A DNA stretch of 64,000 nucleotides from DASYQD01 sp963837455 (GTDB taxonomy: Bacteria > Acidobacteriota > Thermoanaerobaculia > Multivoradales > JAIOJS01): NCBI GenBank assembly GCA_963837455.1, contig CAWINM010000010.1:620001-684000 (forward strand), in the 5' to 3' direction. The notes under the pieces are model-generated. The model saw only the letters and a program-made list of their open reading frames with translations. It was not told where the DNA came from and did not search any database. Each line of letters starts with the position of its first letter. Position 1 is the stretch's first letter. The translations under genes were made by a program, and so were the position numbers. Shown in pieces: positions 30,373-43,110 of this stretch.

Positions 30373-30828
30373 TCACCCGGACGTGGCGGGGGCGCCGTCG
30401 TCGCCGGTGTCCTCGACCCCGGCGAGGCGGGCGAAGGGGAGCCGCAGCACCTCCGGTATGCGGCAGGGGCGGCGGCTCTCGCGCTCCACCCAGATGTGCT
30501 CGGTGGCGCCGGTGGCGAGCAGCTCGTCGCCGCGCCGCACCTCGTAGGCGAAGCGCGCCAGCCGCGAGCCCAGCCGCTCGATCCAGGCGGTGACCGCCAC
30601 CGTCTCGCCGTAGCGGGCCGGCTGCCGGTAGCGCAGCTCGACACCGGTGACCACCAGCAGGTAGCCGGTCGCCTCCACCTCGGCGTAGGGGAAGCCGGTG
30701 CGGGCACAGAGGTGGGTGCGCGCGAGCTCGAACCAGGGGATGTAGTTGGCGTGGTGCACGTGCCCCATCTGGTCGGTCTCGAAGTAGCGGACCTCGACCT
30801 CGACGGTCTGGCGGAGGGGCACCGGCAC
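30373..30828 (-). CDS. Acyl-CoA thioesterase, YbgC/4-hydroxybenzoyl-CoA thioesterase family
   Basis: The 151-residue hot-dog-fold protein has the active-site segment YFETDQMGHVHHANYIPWFE, where the Asp corresponds to the catalytic residue of the YbgC family. VVTGVELRYRQPARYGETV and the ATGATEHIWVERE strand complete the fold. It probably hydrolyses short or medium acyl-CoA. The start is GTG 30828; a CATAAT hexamer ends eight bases before it. No Tol-Pal genes are adjacent, unlike E. coli ybgC. Confidence 0.87.
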   Translation of the reverse strand: MPVPLRQTVEVEVRYFETDQMGHVHHANYIPWFELARTHLCARTGFPYAEVEATGYLLVVTGVELRYRQPARYGETVAVTAWIERLGSRLARFAYEVRRGDELLATGATEHIWVERESRRPCRIPEVLRLPFARLAGVEDTGDDGAPATSG

Positions 30829-30836
30829 GGGGGCGG

Positions 30837-30842
30837 ATTATG
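30837..30842 (-). promoter_or_regulatory. -10-like CATAAT, 8 nt before the thioesterase GTG
   Basis: CATAAT, then eight bases, then GTG at 30828, with no Shine-Dalgarno between. It belongs to the short-leader series. Confidence 0.35.
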
Positions 30843-30901
30843 GCACCGCGCCCCGGCGCGACATCGCCACGCGCGCGACAGCGACGAGCGCCCGTCCGCC
30901 C

Positions 30902-33066
<2,165 letters not shown>

Positions 33067-33559
33067 GGCCGCGAGCCCCGCCGTCGCCGACGGCTCGACG
33101 CGTCGCGCGCCCCGTCGCGGCTCCCCACCGGCTCGTCGGGACCGCCGACCGCATCCTTTCCCCGATTGGCTCGCTTGGCGCCGGAGTCCGCCTTGCCGGC
33201 GCGAGGGCGCGCCGGCGCAGCGCGGAGTCGCGCGCCGCCGAAGCAGCTCGGCGGGGTGCCGCGGGCTTGCTCATCGGAGCCGGGTCATGAGTCTAACCCG
33301 GCCCGCACAGCGGATTCCCAACGCTCGCCGGACGGGAGTTGTGGGTGGCCGCAGCCGCTCCACGCTTCGGCTGCGCTGGAGCTCTCGGGGAGCTCCGATC
33401 GCCGGCAGGGACCCGACGACCCGAAGGGTCGGCGCCGCCGCCTCGTCGCGCTCCATCGGGACGGAGCCGCGCCACGAGCGCCACCACGGCGTGCGACGGT
33501 AAGATCGCCGGCCCGGTTGCCGTTCCGCCCCGACTGCACCGTCCCGCCCCGACTGCACC
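33067..33559. other. Intergenic region between the sigma-54 activator and GT2 genes
   Basis: Nearly 500 GC-rich bases between divergent genes. It contains a TAAGAT (-10-like) at 33500-33505 for the rightward gene and the 19-bp tandem repeat at 33522-33559. No convincing coding sequence, RNA gene or terminator was found. Confidence 0.45.
33522..33559 (+). repeat. 19-bp tandem duplication immediately before the GT2 start
   Basis: Two copies of GTYCCGCCCCGACTGCACC with one mismatch. The second copy ends on the base before the ATG at 33560. It lies in the presumed leader, where a Shine-Dalgarno would be expected but none is seen. Confidence 0.7.
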
Positions 33560-34246
33560 ATGCGCGTCGACGCCGTCATCCCCGCCTTCGACGAGGAGCG
33601 TGGGGTCGGCGAGGTGGTGGCTTCGGTGCCGCGACCCCCGGTCGGCCGTGTCGTCGTCGCCGACAACAACTCGCGGGACCGCACCGCGGCGGTGGCCGCC
33701 GCCGCCGGGGCGGTGGTGGTGCCGGCGCCACGCCAGGGCTACGGCAGCGCCTGCCTCGCGGGCCTCGCCTGGCTGCGCGAGCACGAGCCGCCCGAGGTGG
33801 TCGTCTTCCTCGACGCCGACGGCTCGGACTACCCGGAGGAGCTGCCCCGGTTGCTGGCACCCATCGCGGCGGGGACCGCCGACCTCGTCATCGGCTCGCG
33901 GGTGCGGGGGCGTCGCGAGCCGGGCGCGCTGCTGCCGCAGGCGCGGGCGGGCAATCTCGTCGCCTGCCTGCTGATCCGGCTGCTCTACGGTCACCGCTAC
34001 ACCGACCTCGGGCCGTTCCGGGCGGTGCGCTGGGAGGCGCTCGAGCGGCTCGCCATGGGCGACCCCGACTTCGGCTGGACGGCGGAGATGCAGGTCAAGG
34101 CGCTGCGCCACCGCCTGCGGGTCGCCGAGGTGCCGGTCTCCTACCGGCACCGGGTCGGCGTGTCGAAGATCACCGGCACCGTCGCCGGCACCCTGCGGGC
34201 TGGCTACAAGATCCTGTGGACGGTGCTGCGGTACGCGTGGGGTTGA
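33560..34246 (+). CDS. Family 2 glycosyltransferase (DPM1-like)
   Basis: The 228-residue GT-A enzyme has VDAVIPAFDEERGVGEVVAS, the nucleotide-binding VADNNSRDRT, the DXD-like VVFLDADGSDYPEEL and the acceptor region GPFRAVRWEALERLAMGDPD FGWTAEMQ. These are typical of polyprenyl-phosphate mannosyl/glucosyltransferases. It lacks the C-terminal membrane helices of some members, so it is soluble or peripherally attached. The donor and acceptor cannot be stated. It is followed 65 bases later by the VWFA gene. Confidence 0.85.
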   Translation: MRVDAVIPAFDEERGVGEVVASVPRPPVGRVVVADNNSRDRTAAVAAAAGAVVVPAPRQGYGSACLAGLAWLREHEPPEVVVFLDADGSDYPEELPRLLAPIAAGTADLVIGSRVRGRREPGALLPQARAGNLVACLLIRLLYGHRYTDLGPFRAVRWEALERLAMGDPDFGWTAEMQVKALRHRLRVAEVPVSYRHRVGVSKITGTVAGTLRAGYKILWTVLRYAWG

Positions 34247-34311
34247 GGGCAGCCTTGGATCCACCCCGCCTCGACAGAGGATCCGCGCTGCCGCGGCTCT
34301 CTAACATTGTG

Positions 34312-36012
34312 ATGAGCCGACACTACCGCCCCCGCACCCTCGTTCTCGTGGGGACCCTCCTCGCCACTGCGCAGGGGGCTCTGGCGGCGGCGCCTGCCGC
34401 CCAGGGAGGCTCGTTGGCCCCCTTCGGGGAGCGTCTCGACGTGCGCTCGATCGAGCTCGAGGTCACCGCCGTCGACCGTGACGGCAGGCCGGTGAACGAC
34501 CTCCGCCGCGACGAGCTGCGGGTGTTCGAGGACGGCCAGCCGGTCGAGCTGCAGCAGCTCGTACCACCCGCCACCGCTCCCGAGCCGGCAACACCGGCGG
34601 CCGCGGCCGTCGACGAGGCGACCCGCCTGGTGCTGTTTCTCGACGAGCTGCACACCTCGCCGGCCTGGCGGGAATACGTCTACGCGACGCTGGGCCGAGA
34701 GCTGGCGTCGCGCCTCGGAGATCGCGCCCAGGTTCTGGTCGTCCGCTACGAGGGGGGGCTGCAGGTGCTGCAGCCCTTCCGCGCCGGCGGTGACCTCGCC
34801 GGCACGCTGGTGCGGGCGAGCGGCTTCCTCTCGGGCGTCGCGCTCGCCGGCACGAGCGAGCGCGTGCAGGTGCTCGACACCATCCACGACGACGCCGGCG
34901 TCGAGGTGGGGGCGAACATGCAGGGGCCCTGCCTGTTCGGCGACCAGATCGCGCGCAGCTACATGGACCGGCAGCGGGCCGATGCCGAGCAGCTGCTGCG
35001 GACGCTCGACGGCCTGGTCGGCGCCCTCGACGCCATGCCCGGCCGCAAGGTCCTGCTCTACGTGGGCAGCGGCGTCGCCTCGCGACCCGGCGAGGAGGCG
35101 CTCGACCTCTACCTCGAGCTGTGCAGCGGCGACGGCGTCGCCCGCGGGGAAGCGCGCGACACCTCCACCTTCGGAGCCGCGCGCTTCCATCGCCCCGATC
35201 CGCAGAAGCTGCGGATGGAGGCCGCGAGCTACGACATGAGCGTGGCCTGGTCGGCGATGGCGGCGCGCGCCAACGCCGTCGGCGTTACCTTCGACCTGCT
35301 CGAGCTGCAGCAGCCCACCGCCTCGCCGGCGCGCATCGAGAGCGTCAGCCACGGCAGCTCGATGGTGGTCGCCGGCTCCGCCGAGGCGGCGGCGCGCGAG
35401 GTGTCGGAGCAGCTCGCCGACCTGACCGGCGGGCGCCTGTTGCGGCCGGGCAACGACCTCGGCGACCAGGTCGGGGCAGCCCTGGCGCCTCGGCCGGGGA
35501 CCTACCTGCTCGCCTGGGGTGTGCCCAACCCGGCCGAGCCAAGGCTGCGGCACGTGAAGATCGAGGTGAGCCGGCCCGGCGTCGAGCTGCACTACCGCGA
35601 CAGCTACGCCACGCGCTCGCGCGAGCTCCAGGTCGCCGACCGCCTGCTGGCGGCGCTCTACCTGGGGGTCGTCGACAACCCGCTGCAGGCGAAGGTCACG
35701 GTGCCCGGAGGCGCCGGGGGGAGGCTGCGTCTCACGCTGCCGCTCTCCCGCCTCGCCCTCCTCCCCGAGGGGGCCGGCGCGCACGGGCTCTTCACCGCCT
35801 TCGTCGTCACTCGCGACGCCGGCGGCCGGCTGAGCGACGTGCGCGAGCGGACGGTGCCGGTGCGGGTGCCGCCGGGCGGCCTGGAGGCGGCCCAGCGCCA
35901 CGACTTCGTCTTCGAGATCGCGCTGCCGCAGCAGATCGGCAAGGCCGACGTGGCGGTCGCCGTGCGCGACGAGCTCAGCGGCGAGCTGGCCCTGGTGCGC
36001 CTCGCGCTGTGA
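34312..36012 (+). CDS. Secreted VWFA-related domain protein (acidobacterial type)
   Basis: The 566-residue product has a signal peptide (RTLVLVGTLLATAQGALAAA). The N-terminal block is characteristic of the acidobacterial VWFA-related family: IELEVTAVDRDGRPVNDLRR and ELRVFEDGQPVELQQL. A von Willebrand A-like core follows (LVLFLDELHTS, GRKVLLYVGSGVAS), with a C-terminal beta-rich region. The MIDAS serines are not in the canonical DxSxS form (FLDELHTS), so metal binding is doubtful. The role is unknown; family members are exported. ATG 34312 is in frame with a long upstream open region, but only this start yields the signal peptide. This gene is the main taxonomic clue in the window. Confidence 0.82.
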   Translation: MSRHYRPRTLVLVGTLLATAQGALAAAPAAQGGSLAPFGERLDVRSIELEVTAVDRDGRPVNDLRRDELRVFEDGQPVELQQLVPPATAPEPATPAAAAVDEATRLVLFLDELHTSPAWREYVYATLGRELASRLGDRAQVLVVRYEGGLQVLQPFRAGGDLAGTLVRASGFLSGVALAGTSERVQVLDTIHDDAGVEVGANMQGPCLFGDQIARSYMDRQRADAEQLLRTLDGLVGALDAMPGRKVLLYVGSGVASRPGEEALDLYLELCSGDGVARGEARDTSTFGAARFHRPDPQKLRMEAASYDMSVAWSAMAARANAVGVTFDLLELQQPTASPARIESVSHGSSMVVAGSAEAAAREVSEQLADLTGGRLLRPGNDLGDQVGAALAPRPGTYLLAWGVPNPAEPRLRHVKIEVSRPGVELHYRDSYATRSRELQVADRLLAALYLGVVDNPLQAKVTVPGGAGGRLRLTLPLSRLALLPEGAGAHGLFTAFVVTRDAGGRLSDVRERTVPVRVPPGGLEAAQRHDFVFEIALPQQIGKADVAVAVRDELSGELALVRLAL

Positions 36013-36330
36013 GCGCGGGGTCTCGCGCCGGCCCCGCGGCCGCGTCCGCGAGTGCCCGCCGAGCCCCCTCCAGCGCGCTTGCCGCGCACCGACTCCGAGT
36101 CGTGCCAGAGATCGATCGAGCGGAGGACGCGCACCTTGCGGTGAGGTCGCTGCCGCGCGAGGTGCCCGTGGGCCGGGATCGTCTGCCGCAGGGCCAGCTG
36201 CTCGCTGCTGCCGTCGCCGCAGTGGACGACCACCTGGTGGAACTGGACGGCATGCCGAACCGGAGCGCCGCCCTCTGCTACACTGCCGCGCCTCCGCGCG
36301 TCATGCCGTGCGGTTGCAAGGACTTCCGCC
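36013..36330. other. Intergenic region upstream of the gamma-carbonic-anhydrase gene
   Basis: About 320 bases. It holds a TACACT (-10-like) near 36279-36284 and a weak AAGGA before the GTG at 36331. A minus-strand open frame covers part of it but has no family-like features. No gene is called. Confidence 0.4.
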
Positions 36331-36891
36331 GTGCCGCTCTACCCCTTCCAAGGCCTCTGGCCGCGCGCCGGCGAGCGGGTCTTCCTCGCTCCCTCGGCGG
36401 CGGTGGCGGGTGACGTCGAGCTCGGCGACGACGTTTCCTTCTGGTTCCACACCGCGGCTCGCGGCGACGTCAACTGGATCCGCATCGGCGCGCGCACCAA
36501 CGTGCAGGACGGGGTCGTCCTGCACGTCACGCACGAGCGCCATCCGCTGGCGATCGGCGCCGGCGTGGTGATCGGGCACGCCGCAGTGCTCCACGGCTGC
36601 ACGGTGGAGGATGGCGCCCTGGTGGGCATCGGCGCGCGAGTGCTCGACGGCGCCGTGGTGGAGGCGGGCGCGCAGGTCGGTGCCGGCGCGGTGGTGGTGC
36701 CTGGCGTGCGCATCCCTGCCCACCACCTCGCCCTCGGCGTGCCGGCGCGCGTGGTGCGGCCGCTCTCCGACGGCGAGCGGGCGGCGATCCCGGAGATCGC
36801 CGCCCGCTACGTGCGGCTCAAGGAGAGCTACCGGCAGGCGCTGGGGAGCGGCCTGGGAGTCGTTCCGGCCGGCGTGGGGTGTCGACCGTGA
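36331..36891 (+). CDS. Gamma-class carbonic anhydrase-like hexapeptide protein
   Basis: The 186-residue left-handed beta-helix protein has tandem hexapeptide repeats (VEDGALVGIGARVLDGAVVE). The three zinc-ligand histidines are His65 (VLHVTH), His83 and His88 (GHAAVLHG), as in YrdA/PaaY/Cam proteins. The typical FWFHTAARGDVNWIRIG opens the helix. It may hydrate CO2 or simply bind metal; many relatives lack measured activity. The start is GTG 36331. It overlaps hisS by 13 bases. Confidence 0.9.
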   Translation: MPLYPFQGLWPRAGERVFLAPSAAVAGDVELGDDVSFWFHTAARGDVNWIRIGARTNVQDGVVLHVTHERHPLAIGAGVVIGHAAVLHGCTVEDGALVGIGARVLDGAVVEAGAQVGAGAVVVPGVRIPAHHLALGVPARVVRPLSDGERAAIPEIAARYVRLKESYRQALGSGLGVVPAGVGCRP

Positions 36892-38156
36892 GCGAGTACC
36901 GGCGCGTCAAGGGCACGCGCGACCTGCTGCCGCCGGAGACCTCCGTGTGGGCCGCCGTGGAGGCCACGGCGCGGCGCGTCTTCGCCCTCTATGGCTTCCA
37001 GGAGGTGCGCACCCCGGTGCTCGAGCACACCGAGCTGTTCGTGCGCACGGTGGGGGAGTCGACCGACATCGTCGGCAAGGAGATGTACACCTTCCCCGAC
37101 CGCAAGGGGCGCAGCCTCACCCTGCGGCCGGAGAACACGGCGCCGGTGGCGCGCGCCTTCCTGGAGAGCGGGCTGCAGGCGGGGCCGTTGCCGGTGAAAC
37201 TCTTCTACGTCGGCCCGCAGTTCCGCTACGAGCGGCCCCAGAAGGGTCGCTACCGCCAATTCCACCAGATCGGCGCCGAGCTGCTCGGCGAGGCCTCGCC
37301 GTACGCCGACGTCGAGTTGCTGCTCATGCTCGACCGCTTCCTGCGCGAGCTGGGCTTCGACGAGCTCGAGGTGCTGCTCAACACCGTCGGTGACGCGCCA
37401 TCGCGGGCGGCTTACGCGGCGGCGCTGCGCGCCTACCTGCAGCCGCAAGCCGCGCGGCTGGGTGCCGACAGCCGGCGGCGGCTCGAGGTCAACCCGCTGC
37501 GCATCCTCGACAGCAAGGACCCCGACGAGCGGCAGCTGCTCGCCGGCGCGCCGGCGCTCGCCGACCACCTCACGGCGGCGGCACGCGGCCACTTCGCGAC
37601 GGTGCGCGAGGCGCTCGACCGTTTCGGCGTCCGCTACCGGGTGAGCGAGCGGCTGGTGCGCGGGCTCGACTACTACACGGACACCGTCTTCGAGATCGTC
37701 TCGCGCCACCTCGGGGCGCAGGACGCCATCGTCGGCGGTGGCCGCTACGACGAGCTGGTGGCCGACCTCGGCGGCCCGCGCGTTCCGGGGATCGGGTTTG
37801 CCATCGGGGAGGATCGCCTGATCGACGTGCTGCCGGCGATCTTCCGCGAGCGGGTGGCGCCGCCTGCGCCGGTGCTAGTGGTGGCGGTGGGTGGCGTGCC
37901 CATCGGCGAATCGCTGGCGGTGGGCGAGGAGTTGCGCAGCGGTGGCGTGGGCGTCGAGCTGGAGCTGGCCAAGCGCTCCCTGCGCAAAGCGCTCGAGCGC
38001 GCCGGCAAGCTCGGCTCGCGGTGGGTGGTGCTGCTGGGCGAGGACGAGCTGCGAGGCGGGGCGGTGACGGTCAAGGATCTGCAGGGCGGCGAGCAGCACG
38101 ACGTTCCACGCGGTGCGCTGCCGGTCTGGCTCGGTTCGCGAGTGGCGAGGGGATGA
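36879..38156 (+). CDS. hisS: Histidyl-tRNA synthetase
   Basis: Class IIa aminoacyl-tRNA synthetase of 425 residues. Motif 1 region EVRTPVLEHTELFVRTVGES, motif 2 FRYERPQKGRYRQFHQIGAE, the His-specific GLDYYTDTVFEI and GGGRYDELVADLGG, motif 3 GIGFAIGEDRL, and a C-terminal anticodon domain (VAVGGVPIGESLAVGEELRS). The start is GTG 36879, overlapping the preceding gene; GTG 36888 is an alternative. aspS follows 45 bases later, a hisS-aspS pairing common in bacteria. Confidence 0.96.
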   Translation: MSTVSEYRRVKGTRDLLPPETSVWAAVEATARRVFALYGFQEVRTPVLEHTELFVRTVGESTDIVGKEMYTFPDRKGRSLTLRPENTAPVARAFLESGLQAGPLPVKLFYVGPQFRYERPQKGRYRQFHQIGAELLGEASPYADVELLLMLDRFLRELGFDELEVLLNTVGDAPSRAAYAAALRAYLQPQAARLGADSRRRLEVNPLRILDSKDPDERQLLAGAPALADHLTAAARGHFATVREALDRFGVRYRVSERLVRGLDYYTDTVFEIVSRHLGAQDAIVGGGRYDELVADLGGPRVPGIGFAIGEDRLIDVLPAIFRERVAPPAPVLVVAVGGVPIGESLAVGEELRSGGVGVELELAKRSLRKALERAGKLGSRWVVLLGEDELRGGAVTVKDLQGGEQHDVPRGALPVWLGSRVARG

Positions 38157-38201
38157 CGACAGTGCCGGTTTGCCGAGGAAGCCGACGATGAAAGCCCGCC
38201 G

Positions 38202-39956
<1,755 letters not shown>

Positions 39957-39967
39957 CGGCGGCAACG

Positions 39968-41074
39968 ATGAGCGAGGCCGCCGAGCCCGAGCGCCTGCCG
40001 CTGCGTCACTCGCGAGGCGTCACCCACCTCTTCCACGGCGAGGGGGCCTTCGCGGCGGCCGCCGACGAGCTCGCGGGCTGGCTCGCCGGCCGCCGCGCGT
40101 TCGTCGTCACCACGCCGCGGGTGTGGGAACTGCACGCCCACGACCTGCAGCCCCTGCTCGCTGCCGCCTCCGGCGTCGAGCGCCTGGAGGTGCCGGAGGG
40201 GGAGGCGGCGAAGTCGCTGGCGGAGGCGGAGCGCCTCTGGCGGACGATGCTGCGCGCCGGTGGCAAGCGCGACAGCCGGCTGGTCGCCTTTGGCGGCGGC
40301 AGCGTCGGCGACCTCGCGGGCTTCGTCGCGGCCGCCTTCCTGCGCGGCATCCAGCTCGTGCAGCTGCCGACGACGCTCCTCGCCCAGGTCGATGCGGCCA
40401 TCGGCGGCAAGACCGCCGTCGACCTCCCCGAGGCGAAGAACGGCGTCGGTCTCTTCCACCACCCCTATGCGGTGGTGGGGGACACTCGCTGGCTGCGGAC
40501 GCTCGACGCCCGCCAGCGACGCGCCGGCCTCGTCGAGGCGGTGAAGATGGCCTTCCTCCTCGATCCTCCGCTCTTTGCCCGCATCGAGAAGGAGCTGCCG
40601 GCGCTGCTCACCGGCGACGCCGCGGCGCTCGCTGCGCTGGTGCCGGCGGCGGCGGCGGCAAAGGCGCGCGTCGTGGAGCGCGACCCCGAGGAGGCGGGCG
40701 AGCGGACCCTGCTCAACTTCGGGCACACCCTCGGCCACGCCATCGAGGCGGCGAGCGGATACCAGGGCCTGCTGCACGGCGAGGCGGTCGCCTAGGGGAT
40801 GCTCTTCGCCCTGCGCCTGGCGCTGCCGCGCGGCCTCGCCGCGGCGACCGCGCAGCGACTGCAGCGCGTCGTGCTGGCGCTGACGCCGGAGCCGCTCCCC
40901 GAGCTCGAGCCGGCGAGCGTGATGGCGCTCCTCGCGCGTGACAAGAAGGCGCGCGAGGGAGGCGTCGGCTGGGTGCTGCCACGGGCCCTGGGTCAGGGAC
41001 GCTGGGGAGTGGCGGTGCCCGCCGCCGAGGTCGAGGAGCAGCTCGCCGCCTTCCTGCGCGATCCCCTCGCCTGA
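39968..41074 (+). CDS. aroB: 3-dehydroquinate synthase (in-frame TAG)
   Basis: Second step of the shikimate pathway: NAD-dependent conversion of DAHP to 3-dehydroquinate. Motifs: VVTTPRVWELHAHDLQPLL, EGEAAKSLAEAERLW, the NAD-binding VAFGGGSVGDLAGFVAAAFL, QLPTTLLAQVDAAIGGKTAV and the metal-binding LLNFGHTLGHAIEA and LLHGEAVA. At 40793-40795 a TAG interrupts the expected HGEAVA(Y/L)GM. Downstream, in the same frame, GMLFALRLALPRGLAAATAQ and DKKAREGGVGWVLPRALG complete the enzyme to 41074. A single TAC-to-TAG change explains it. I treat it as one gene, probably a base error. Shikimate genes are not otherwise nearby. Confidence 0.88.
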
Positions 41075-41215
41075 AGGTGCCGCCCGCGCGCCCGGCCGTC
41101 GGCGTGGAAGGCGCCGCGGCGATCCGCGAGGGCCGACCGCTGTCCGCCGGAGGCACCGCCGTCCCGGGGTCGAACGGGTTGGCGGCGGGCGCCGTTTTGC
41201 GCCGGGGCGCCGGGC

Positions 41216-41221
41216 TATAAT
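41216..41221 (+). promoter_or_regulatory. Perfect -10 TATAAT upstream of the HD-GYP gene
   Basis: TATAAT in otherwise GC-rich sequence, 66 bases before ATG 41288. The -35 is weak (TTTTGC at 41195-41200 with a 15-base spacer). Confidence 0.5.
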
Positions 41222-41287
41222 CGCTGCGCCAACCCCCACGTTCGGCTGTGACGACTCGATCCGCGCCGGCGTGGATGGCGCCTGCCG

Positions 41288-43057
41288 ATGAGCAAACTCC
41301 TTAGCCGGATCCCTCTCCGGCACCTCATCTTCCTCCTCCTGCTCGGCTCCGGCCTGATCCCGCTGGTGGGCGCGAGCATCGTGCTCACCCGGCGCAACGT
41401 CGACCTCTTCGAGACCCAGGAACAGACCTTCCTCACTCGCTCGGCGGAGGCGCTGTCGGAGGAGATCGGCACCGACCTCTCCACGCTCGAGCGCGAAGTG
41501 CGGCAGCTGGGCGAGGGATTCCTCGCCCTTCCCGGCCCCGCCTCGCCGATGGATCGCCTGCGCATGCAGGGTGTGGACCGCTACTTCGGGAACTTCATGC
41601 TCGACAACGAAGCGCGGCTGCTGCAGCTGCAGGTGCTCGGGCTCGACGGCTCCGGGCCGTCGCTGGGTGCCGGTGCGCCCGACGCACAGGTGCAGCGCGC
41701 GCTGCGCGATGCCTTCAAGCAGGCGCAGAGGAGCTCGCAAACTGTCTACCGCTTCGTCCGCCGCGCCAGCGACAACGAGCCGCTGGCAGTCGCCGCGGTG
41801 CCGGTCTTCCGGCCGCAGGCGCCTGGCGAAGCCCAGCCGCCGGTGCCGGTGCTGATCCTCGAGGCTGTCGCCCGGCTCGACGTGCTGCAGCGCGTCGGCA
41901 GTCGCGAGGCGCAGGGCGACGTCGCCGTCTTCCTCATCGACGCCGAGGGCAACGTGCTCTGGGAGCGCGGCGCCGACGACGAGACCGCCCGCGCTCTCGC
42001 TTCGTCGCGGCTGGTGGAGGACTTCCGGCGCCGCCCCGAGATCCTCGCCTCCGAGTACACCCTCTTCGCCCACGGCAAGAAGATACGCATGCTCGGGCGC
42101 GTCTCGCCGGTGGAGGAAACCGGCTGGGGGATCGTCGTGCACAAGCCGCTCTCCGCCGCCTACGTGGCGGTGCAGCAGCTCGTCTACACGACCATCATCG
42201 CCTCGCTGGTGCTGGTGGTGCTGTCGGGGCTTTTCGCCGGCTTCGCAGCCGGCCGTTTCAGCGCCCCCATCACGCGGCTCGCTGCCACCACCCACGAGAT
42301 CGCCGCCGGCAAGTTCGGCCACCACGTGGAGGTGACGGGGCCTGGCCGCGAGGTGGTGGAGCTCGCCGAGGACTTCAACCGCATGAGCGGCCACGTCCAG
42401 GGCTACGTCGAGCAGCTGCAGGCCGCCGCCCAGGCCAATCGGGAGCTCTTCATCGGCTCGATCCGGGCCTTCGCGGCCGCCGTCGACGCCAAGGACCCCT
42501 ACACGCGCGGCCATTCCGAGCGGGTGGCGGCGTTCAGCCGCACCATCGCCAAGACGCTCGGCCAGTCCGAGGAGTTCCAGTACCGCATTTGGATCGCCGG
42601 CGTTCTCCACGACGTGGGCAAGATCGGCGTCGAGGACCGCATCCTCAAGAAGGGTGGCGTGCTCACCGCCGACGAGTACGAGCAGATGAAGCTGCACCCG
42701 CTGATCGGCGAGGAGATCCTCAAGCCACTCGAGCCGCTCAAGGAGATGCTCCCCGCCATCCGCTGGCACCATGAGGCGTGGAATGGCCGCGGCTACCCCG
42801 ACAGCCTCAAGGCCGAGCAGATCCCGCTCATCGCCCGCATCGTAGCGGTGGCCGACACCTTCGACGCCATCACCACCAACCGCCCCTACCAGAAAGCCTA
42901 CGGCCACGCCTACGCGGTGGAGACGATCACCAAGCTCACCGGCGCCCGCTTCGACGCCAAGGTGGTGACCGCCTTCCTGCGCGCCTTCCAGCAGGGGGCC
43001 ATCCGGGTGGAGCGCGAGGAGGGGGAGCGCGCCGAGCCGCTGCCGGTGAGCGCGTGA
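41288..43057 (+). CDS. Membrane sensor with HAMP and HD-GYP domains
   Basis: Predicted cyclic-di-GMP phosphodiesterase of 589 residues. TM1 (LIFLLLLGSGLIPLVGASIV, about 13-32), an extracytoplasmic dCache-like sensor (35-290), TM2 (TIIASLVLVVLSGLFAGFAA, about 298-318), HAMP (SAPITRLAATTHEIAAGKFG), a short coiled coil, then HD-GYP from about 395. Metal ligands: HSERV, the HD of LHDVGKIGV (His441/Asp442), HPLIG, HHEAWNGRGYP. The GYP tripeptide is present, which argues for active c-di-GMP hydrolysis. The ligand of the sensor is unknown. A small Roadblock-like gene follows 53 bases later. Confidence 0.92.
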   Translation: MSKLLSRIPLRHLIFLLLLGSGLIPLVGASIVLTRRNVDLFETQEQTFLTRSAEALSEEIGTDLSTLEREVRQLGEGFLALPGPASPMDRLRMQGVDRYFGNFMLDNEARLLQLQVLGLDGSGPSLGAGAPDAQVQRALRDAFKQAQRSSQTVYRFVRRASDNEPLAVAAVPVFRPQAPGEAQPPVPVLILEAVARLDVLQRVGSREAQGDVAVFLIDAEGNVLWERGADDETARALASSRLVEDFRRRPEILASEYTLFAHGKKIRMLGRVSPVEETGWGIVVHKPLSAAYVAVQQLVYTTIIASLVLVVLSGLFAGFAAGRFSAPITRLAATTHEIAAGKFGHHVEVTGPGREVVELAEDFNRMSGHVQGYVEQLQAAAQANRELFIGSIRAFAAAVDAKDPYTRGHSERVAAFSRTIAKTLGQSEEFQYRIWIAGVLHDVGKIGVEDRILKKGGVLTADEYEQMKLHPLIGEEILKPLEPLKEMLPAIRWHHEAWNGRGYPDSLKAEQIPLIARIVAVADTFDAITTNRPYQKAYGHAYAVETITKLTGARFDAKVVTAFLRAFQQGAIRVEREEGERAEPLPVSA

Positions 43058-43095
43058 GGACCGCCGCCAGCGATCCGCGCGCGCGCTCCGGCTGT

Positions 43096-43101
43096 TAGGC
43101 T
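43096..43101 (+). promoter_or_regulatory. -10-like TAGGCT, 9 nt before the start at 43111
   Basis: TAGGCT, nine bases, ATG, with no Shine-Dalgarno between. No good -35 is visible. Confidence 0.35.
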
Positions 43102-43110
43102 CTGGCGGCG

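Noticed and set aside
36060..36253. Minus-strand small gene in the gap before the carbonic anhydrase-like gene
   Set aside because: The frame is open but runs into the VWFA gene antisense, has no ribosome site and shows no family-like motif.
40793..40795. TAG read-through or amber recoding (for example pyrrolysine) in aroB
   Set aside because: TAG is used as an ordinary stop by several genes here (lepB, efp, aspS), the site is not a known recoded position, and no supporting tRNA or elements are visible.
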